This document shows positions 60,134-64,000 of a stretch of 64,000 nucleotides of DNA, piece after piece (position 1 is the first letter of the stretch; every line of letters starts with the position of its first letter). The position numbers were made by a program, and so were the translations under genes. The DNA comes from Streptomyces humidus (GTDB lineage Bacteria > Actinomycetota > Actinomycetes > Streptomycetales > Streptomycetaceae), in assembly GCF_014649655.1 (NCBI RefSeq), contig NZ_BMTL01000015.1, positions 62,001-126,000 on the forward strand, read 5' to 3'. The notes under the pieces are model-generated. The model was not told the DNA's origin and made no database searches. It was given only the letters and a program-made list of their open reading frames with translations.

Positions 60134-60618
60134 GGCTTCGGTCCTCCAGGGGGCGACGGGCACGGCCTTCAGGGGGCGACGGACACGGCCTCGGACTCGA
60201 TGGTGTGCAGGCGGTTCTCCCGCCCGGTCGGAGACGATCGGCCGGGCGCGGAGCGGACGACCGGTCACACGGGCGGACGCGGCCTGAGGCCGAGGACGGC
60301 CCGGGGCGGCGTCCGCTCACCGCTCGCCGACGTCCCGGTCGCCCGGTGCGGGTGGCGGACGGCCCTCCCTGGCGGGTGGCCGCGGACGGGTCGCTCCCTG
60401 AACGATGCTGCCGCGCCACGCAGGAGGGGGACAGCGGCCGTCCGGGCCCGCGGGGGTCCCGAAGGTCCCGGTCCGGGGGGTCCGTGCGGCCCCGCCTCAC
60501 CGCAGCCGTGCCGGTGCGTACCGAACGGGCCGGTCGGTGGGCCGGGTGGCCCATGGACCGCCCCCGGGCCAGGGCACAGGGTGGCACTGGAAGTCCGGAC
60601 CCGCGAGGGAGACAGACC
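60134..60618. other. Divergent intergenic region, arcC to cNMP-domain gene
   Basis: A 485-base region with no supported gene. It contains a one-mismatch DevR-type box, GGGCCGGGTGGCCC (60539-60552), 67 bases before the rightward gene, and a short direct repeat (GGGGGCGACGG-like, about 60151-60182) near the arcC start. No other operator was recognised. Confidence 0.5.
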
Positions 60619-61083
60619 ATGAACACATTCCCCACCGCCGGCATGCTGCGCTCGCTGTCCGCCGATCACCGCGAGCGGCTCATGGGTGTGGCCCACGAGG
60701 TGTCCGTCCCGCAGGGGACACGCCTTTTCGAGGAGGGCGGGCGCGCGGACCGCTTCTGGATCATCCGCACGGGGAGGATCGAGCTGGACACCCGTGTCCC
60801 CGGCCGCCGGGCGGCCGTCGTCGAGAACCTCGGACACAACGAACTGGTCGGCTGGTCCTGGTTCTTCCCCCCGCACGTCTGGCACATGGGCGCGGAGGCG
60901 ACCACACCCGTGAGGGCCTATGAGTTCGACGCCGCGGCCGTCCGGTCCATGTGCCGAGAGGACCCTGCTCTGGGTCACGACGTCAGCCAGTGGGTCGGTC
61001 AGGTGCTCGCCCACCGTCTCCGCTCGACCAGGACGCGGCTGCTGGACCTGTACGCCCCCTACGGAGCGGGCAGCACCGTCTGA
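60619..61083 (+). CDS. Stand-alone cyclic-nucleotide-binding (CRP-like sensor) domain protein
   Basis: A 154-residue protein consisting almost wholly of a Crp/cNMP-binding beta-roll (about 8-125; VPQGTRLFEEGGRADRFWII, ENLGHNELVGWSWFFPP) followed by one helix. No helix-turn-helix follows, so it is a sensor without its own DNA-binding part. The phosphate-binding cassette is degenerate. It may report a ligand or membrane potential to a partner, perhaps the adjacent CBS-BON protein (39 bases downstream). A one-mismatch DevR-type box lies upstream. Confidence 0.85.
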   Translation: MNTFPTAGMLRSLSADHRERLMGVAHEVSVPQGTRLFEEGGRADRFWIIRTGRIELDTRVPGRRAAVVENLGHNELVGWSWFFPPHVWHMGAEATTPVRAYEFDAAAVRSMCREDPALGHDVSQWVGQVLAHRLRSTRTRLLDLYAPYGAGSTV

Positions 61084-61122
61084 ACCGGCGGAACCGGCTC
61101 AGGACGAAACGAAGGAGTGGCC

Positions 61123-61827
61123 ATGCACGGCACACCGCACATCGTGAGCGACGTCATGACCCGGACGGTCGCCGCGGTCGGCCGCGGGGCGGCGTTCAAG
61201 GAGATGGTGCAGCTGATGCAGGACTGGAGGATCAGCGCCCTGCCCGTCATCGAGGGCGAGGGGCGTGTCGTGGGCGTCGTCTCCGAAGCGGACCTCCTGC
61301 CCAAGGAGGAGTTCCGCGACAGCGACCCCGACAGGCGCACGCAACTGCGCCGCCTCGCCGACCTCGCCAAGGCCGGCGCGGTGACCGCGGGGGAGCTCAT
61401 GACCTCGCCCGCCCTCACGGTCCGCCCGGACACCACGCTCGCCCAGGCCGCCCGGACCATGGCCCGCGCGAAGGTCAAGCGGCTCCCCGTGGTCGACGAA
61501 CTGGGTCTGCTCCAGGGCGTCGTGAGCCGGGCCGACCTGCTCAAGGTCTTCCTCCGCACCGACGAGGAGATCGCCGAGGAGGTTCGGCGCGAGGTCGTGT
61601 CCTACCTGTTCCCCACCCCGGCCTCGGACGTGCGCGTGGAGGTGGCGGACGGCGTCGTGAAGCTCGTCGGCCAGGTCCGCGACCTCTCACTGGTACCGGT
61701 GGCGGCCCGGTTGATCCGCGCCGTGGAGGGCGTGGTGGACGTGGACTTCGACCTCGCGCGGCGCGCGGAGCCGACCGGGCGGGCGGACGGGCCCGCGGAC
61801 GGCGCCGGGACCGCCGGCCCGGCGTGA
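61123..61827 (+). CDS. CBS-pair plus BON domain protein
   Basis: A 234-residue protein with CBS domains (about 5-60, FKEMVQLMQDWRISALPVIE; about 95-150, TMARAKVKRLPVVDELGLLQ) and a BON domain (about 160-215; VRVEVADGVVKLVGQVRDLS), ending in a Gly/Ala-rich tail. It is the third of three such proteins. ATG 61123 is favoured because GAAGGAG is 6 bases upstream, though GTG 61117 is in frame. It follows the cNMP-domain gene closely and probably shares its promoter. Confidence 0.9.
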   Translation: MHGTPHIVSDVMTRTVAAVGRGAAFKEMVQLMQDWRISALPVIEGEGRVVGVVSEADLLPKEEFRDSDPDRRTQLRRLADLAKAGAVTAGELMTSPALTVRPDTTLAQAARTMARAKVKRLPVVDELGLLQGVVSRADLLKVFLRTDEEIAEEVRREVVSYLFPTPASDVRVEVADGVVKLVGQVRDLSLVPVAARLIRAVEGVVDVDFDLARRAEPTGRADGPADGAGTAGPA

Positions 61828-61912
61828 ACGTGTCGGCGTGCCCGGTGGTGGTGCGCGGCGCTCCGCCGCCTCATCATGGTGGGGCGCCCGGCCCGTCCTT
61901 CCTTCTGGGGCA

Positions 61913-61926
61913 GGGCCGGTCGGCCC
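61913..61926. promoter_or_regulatory. DevR/OsdR-type box upstream of devR (autoregulation)
   Basis: GGGCCGGTCGGCCC is perfect and lies within a longer palindrome CAGGGCCGGTCGGCCCTG (61911-61928). It is 83 bases upstream of the devR start, as expected for autoregulation. Confidence 0.75.
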
Positions 61927-62008
61927 TGGTGCATACGGCCCGGGCGAGTGATGATCGAGATCAAGGACAGTCCGCGGTCTGTCGCCGCAGGGGAAGCAAG
62001 GGGACGCG

Positions 62009-62713
62009 ATGCCAGAGCCACGTACTTTCACCGAGCAGCACCCGATCCGGGTGTTTCTGCTGGACGACCACGAGGTCGTCCGCCGCGGCCTGGCCGACCT
62101 CCTCGACGCCGAGCCGGACATCTCGGTGATCGGCGATGCGGGCACCGTCGACCAGGCGCTGGTCCGAGGTCCCGCGCTCCGACCCGACGTCGCGGTCCTC
62201 GACGTGCGCCTGCCCGACGGCGACGGCATCTCGGTCTGCCGGGAACTGCGCAGTCAGATGCCGGAGCTCGCGTGTCTCATGCTGACCTCGTTCGACGACG
62301 AGGAGGCCCTGCTCGACGCGATCATGGCCGGCGCCTCGGGCTACGTCCTCAAGCAGATCAAGGGATCCGACCTCGTCTCCGCGGTCCGCACCGTCGCCGC
62401 CGGCCAGTCGATGCTGGATCCCTCGACCACCGCCCGTCTGATGCGCTCGCTGCGGGCCGACCCCGCGGAGAGCCCGGCCGTGCCCTCGGAGCTGGCGAGC
62501 CTGTCACCACGCGAGAGGGACATCCTGGCGCTGATCGGCGACGGCCTGACCAACCGTGAGATCGGCAAGAAGCTCTACCTTTCCGAGAAGACCGTCAAGA
62601 ACCACATCTCCCGCCTGCTGGCCAAGCTCGGCGTGCAGCGCCGGGTCCAGGCAGCGGTCCTCGCCTCCCAGCTGGAGCAGCCGGACACGGGGGAGCACCG
62701 GACGAAGGGATGA
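62009..62713 (+). CDS. devR: DevR/DosR-type (OsdR-like) response regulator
   Basis: A 234-residue NarL/LuxR-type regulator. The receiver domain (about 12-130) has acidic pocket LLDDHE, phospho-acceptor Asp65 (VAVLDVRLPDGDG), Thr93-Ser94 and Lys115; the LuxR HTH (about 162-228) has SLSPRERDILALIGDGLTN and recognition helix EKTVKNHISRLLAKLGVQRR. From memory, the recognition region EKTVKN and SRLLAKLG is identical to that of mycobacterial DosR, and the receiver shares VLDVRLPDG and DAI-AGASGYV. It should bind the GGGCCG-N2-CGGCCC boxes across this window and induce hypoxia genes. Its cognate kinase is probably DevS (26108-27826), unlinked. ATG 62009 follows AAGGGGACGCG. Confidence 0.95.
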   Translation: MPEPRTFTEQHPIRVFLLDDHEVVRRGLADLLDAEPDISVIGDAGTVDQALVRGPALRPDVAVLDVRLPDGDGISVCRELRSQMPELACLMLTSFDDEEALLDAIMAGASGYVLKQIKGSDLVSAVRTVAAGQSMLDPSTTARLMRSLRADPAESPAVPSELASLSPRERDILALIGDGLTNREIGKKLYLSEKTVKNHISRLLAKLGVQRRVQAAVLASQLEQPDTGEHRTKG

Positions 62714-63547
62714 GGGAAGGTCCCTCCGGAGACCGGCGCGCGGCCCCGGGACGACGGCCCGGTGCCGCGACGGCCGCCGAGGTCCGGCCGGCGGGGCCGG
62801 TCGTCCCCGGGTCCTCGGCGGCGCGGTCCGCACCCGGCCCCGTGACGTGCCGGCGCCGCTCCTCGCGCGGGAGTCCGGCTCTCCGGCCGGGATCCGGGAC
62901 CCTTCCAGGTGCGTGCACACTCCCGCACCTGGAACTGTGGTGTCCGGCCACATACGTCCCCGCTCTGCCCCTTCCTACGGTGTAGCGGCACGGAAACGTC
63001 CTCGCCGAGCGCCAGGGAAGTGGTGCCGATGTCCTCGCCGGGCCTGCGAGGTGTCGGTCCGCCGACTCTCGTCACCGCGCGCGCGGCGGACGCTCTCCGC
63101 GCCGCGCGCGCTCCGCCGCGCAGGAAACGCGCGCACGGCAGACCCCAGAGGATCTTGACGGAAACGGTCGCATCACGTCCGCGACCGAAAAGTGACGCAA
63201 AACCGTGTGTGCACTTCGCGAATAATCCGACACAAAGCGCCACCAACACGGTCGGCCGACCCCCTGCGCACCCCACGACGCCCCCGCGCTTACCCGCCAT
63301 TTCAGCCCCCGGCCACCCCATCCACCCCACGCGCCCCATGCGCATGAAATCGGAATTACCGGTTCCACCGGGCGGCCCGTAATGCGCAGCAAATCGCCCC
63401 AGCAGTTTACGGTCAATTGCAGCCAACCTGGCCCGCAGCCCTACCCTTGCCTGGGTCCGATGTCTTAGATTCGGCGCAGGAATTCGATCACGACGAACGG
63501 CTGTCACCAGCGGATTTTGCCGGTCAAAGTCGATCACCGGGAGCGGA
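62714..63547. other. Noncoding region between devR and the Crp/Fnr gene
   Basis: This 834-base region becomes AT-richer toward its right end and holds no supported gene. Features seen are a one-mismatch DevR-type box GGGCCGGTCGTCCC (62794-62807), CGGTCGC-N9-GCGACCG (63165-63187), and a stretch of GCGCGCGGC repeats (about 63078-63135). The promoter of the Crp/Fnr gene is probably within 63390-63540, where TTTACGGTCAATTGC and TTAGATTCGG are AT-rich. Confidence 0.4.
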
Positions 63548-64000
63548 ATGGAATCCTTCTGTAACGCCGAGCACAGCCTGGCCCATGCACTTCAGGAAGC
63601 AGCCAGGAGAGGGAATCTCAGAGGGACACGGATTCATGTCGGCCGACGAGAGCACGTCTACAATCTGGGCCAGCCGGACGCACACATCTATCTCGTCGAG
63701 AGCGGCCAGATCAAAACACTCACGCACACCCGTGACGGCAAGCAGTGCCTGCTGTCGATACACGCGCCCGGCGATGTGTTCGGAGAGTCCGCCCTGCTGG
63801 CCGCCAAGCGCACCGAGACCGCGCAGGCCATGCAGGTCAGCGTATTGATCCAGGTGCGCGTCGCACAGATCATGAGCGACTGCGGCCCACCGCTGCGCGA
63901 GGCGTTGATCCGACATATGGCGAACCGTCTGCTGGAGCAGCAGCAAGTGATCGCCAATCTGGTGACGATGGACAGCGAGCACCGGCTGGCGGCATTACTG
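63548..64000 (+). CDS. Crp/Fnr-family transcriptional regulator (3' end cut by window edge)
   Basis: The frame starts at ATG 63548 (GGGAG about 6 bases upstream) and is open to the right edge, giving 151 residues. It holds a cNMP-binding beta-roll (about 20-135): HVGREHVYNLGQPDAHIYLV, HAPGDVFGESALL and AAKRTETAQAMQ, followed by the dimerisation helix (RHMANRLLEQQQVIANLVTM). The C-terminal HTH should lie beyond the edge. The Gly-Glu-x-x-Leu cassette is present but the cAMP-binding Arg-Ser pair is replaced by Lys-Arg-Thr, so cAMP binding is uncertain. It has noticeably lower GC and freer codon use (ATA, AAA, CAA, TTA) than its neighbours. Confidence 0.88.
   Translation, partial: MESFCNAEHSLAHALQEAARRGNLRGTRIHVGRREHVYNLGQPDAHIYLVESGQIKTLTHTRDGKQCLLSIHAPGDVFGESALLAAKRTETAQAMQVSVLIQVRVAQIMSDCGPPLREALIRHMANRLLEQQQVIANLVTMDSEHRLAALL

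Noticed and set aside
1..64000. tRNA, rRNA, insertion sequence or prophage genes
   Set aside because: Looked for but nothing with the required structure or motifs (cloverleaf, DDE transposase, integrase) was recognised.

Overview
The window is high-GC actinobacterial chromosome, almost certainly Streptomyces. Third codon positions are mostly G or C, GTG starts and 4-base ATGA/GTGA overlaps are common, Shine-Dalgarno sites are GGAGG-like, and the gene families are typical (CebR operator, SpoIIE-type phosphatases, type III PKS, OsdR/DevR-type regulator). I saw no tRNA, rRNA, insertion sequence, phage gene or CRISPR array. The mixture of secreted polysaccharidase, dispensable catabolism and stress genes resembles an arm region.

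Positions 1-13.5 kb are a loose accessory stretch: a MarR regulator (cut by the left edge), a secreted GH5 mannanase with FnIII and CBM2 modules under a perfect CebR box, a YceI protein, two multidomain PP2C/SpoIIE phosphatases, a type III polyketide synthase, a 2-oxoglutarate/Fe(II) oxygenase, a methyltransferase and a hemerythrin.

Positions 14-26 kb hold a catabolic operon read leftwards. In order of transcription it encodes an FAH-fold hydrolase, a cyclase-family hydrolase, an FAD monooxygenase, an ACMSD-like amidohydrolase, an extradiol-type VOC dioxygenase, a second FAH-fold hydrolase, an SDR and a two-subunit 3-oxoacid CoA-transferase. It ends in a decayed FAD-linked oxidase. A divergent LysR regulator and an MFS transporter flank it. 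The design suggests aromatic hydroxylation, ring cleavage, hydrolysis and CoA transfer; the substrate is unknown.

Positions 26-64 kb form a hypoxia/dormancy island comparable to the mycobacterial DosR regulon and the Streptomyces OsdKR region. A GAF-GAF histidine kinase (DevS/DosS type, predicted heme ligand kept) and a DevR/DosR response regulator lie about 34 kb apart and bracket the island. Between them are pyruvate phosphate dikinase, bifunctional AdhE, flavohemoglobin, a RaiA/Rv0079-like ribosome factor, PPOX proteins, four universal stress proteins, an Rv1733c-family membrane protein, three CBS-BON proteins, a GNAT-acyl-CoA synthetase (ADP-forming), GAPDH, phosphoketolase, two zinc alcohol dehydrogenases, DoxX, SulP, pyruvate formate-lyase with its activase, carbamate kinase, a lone cyclic-nucleotide-binding domain and a Crp/Fnr regulator (cut by the right edge). 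A recurring palindrome, GGGCCG-N2-CGGCCC, occurs in front of most of these transcription units, including devR itself, and is probably the DevR operator.

Together the island looks like a substrate-level-phosphorylation and redox-balancing programme for oxygen starvation: phosphoketolase and PFL make acetyl units, AdhE and alcohol dehydrogenases reoxidise NADH, ADP-forming acyl-CoA synthetase and carbamate kinase could make ATP, and flavohemoglobin removes NO. The glycyl-radical enzyme PFL is notable in a genus regarded as obligately aerobic.
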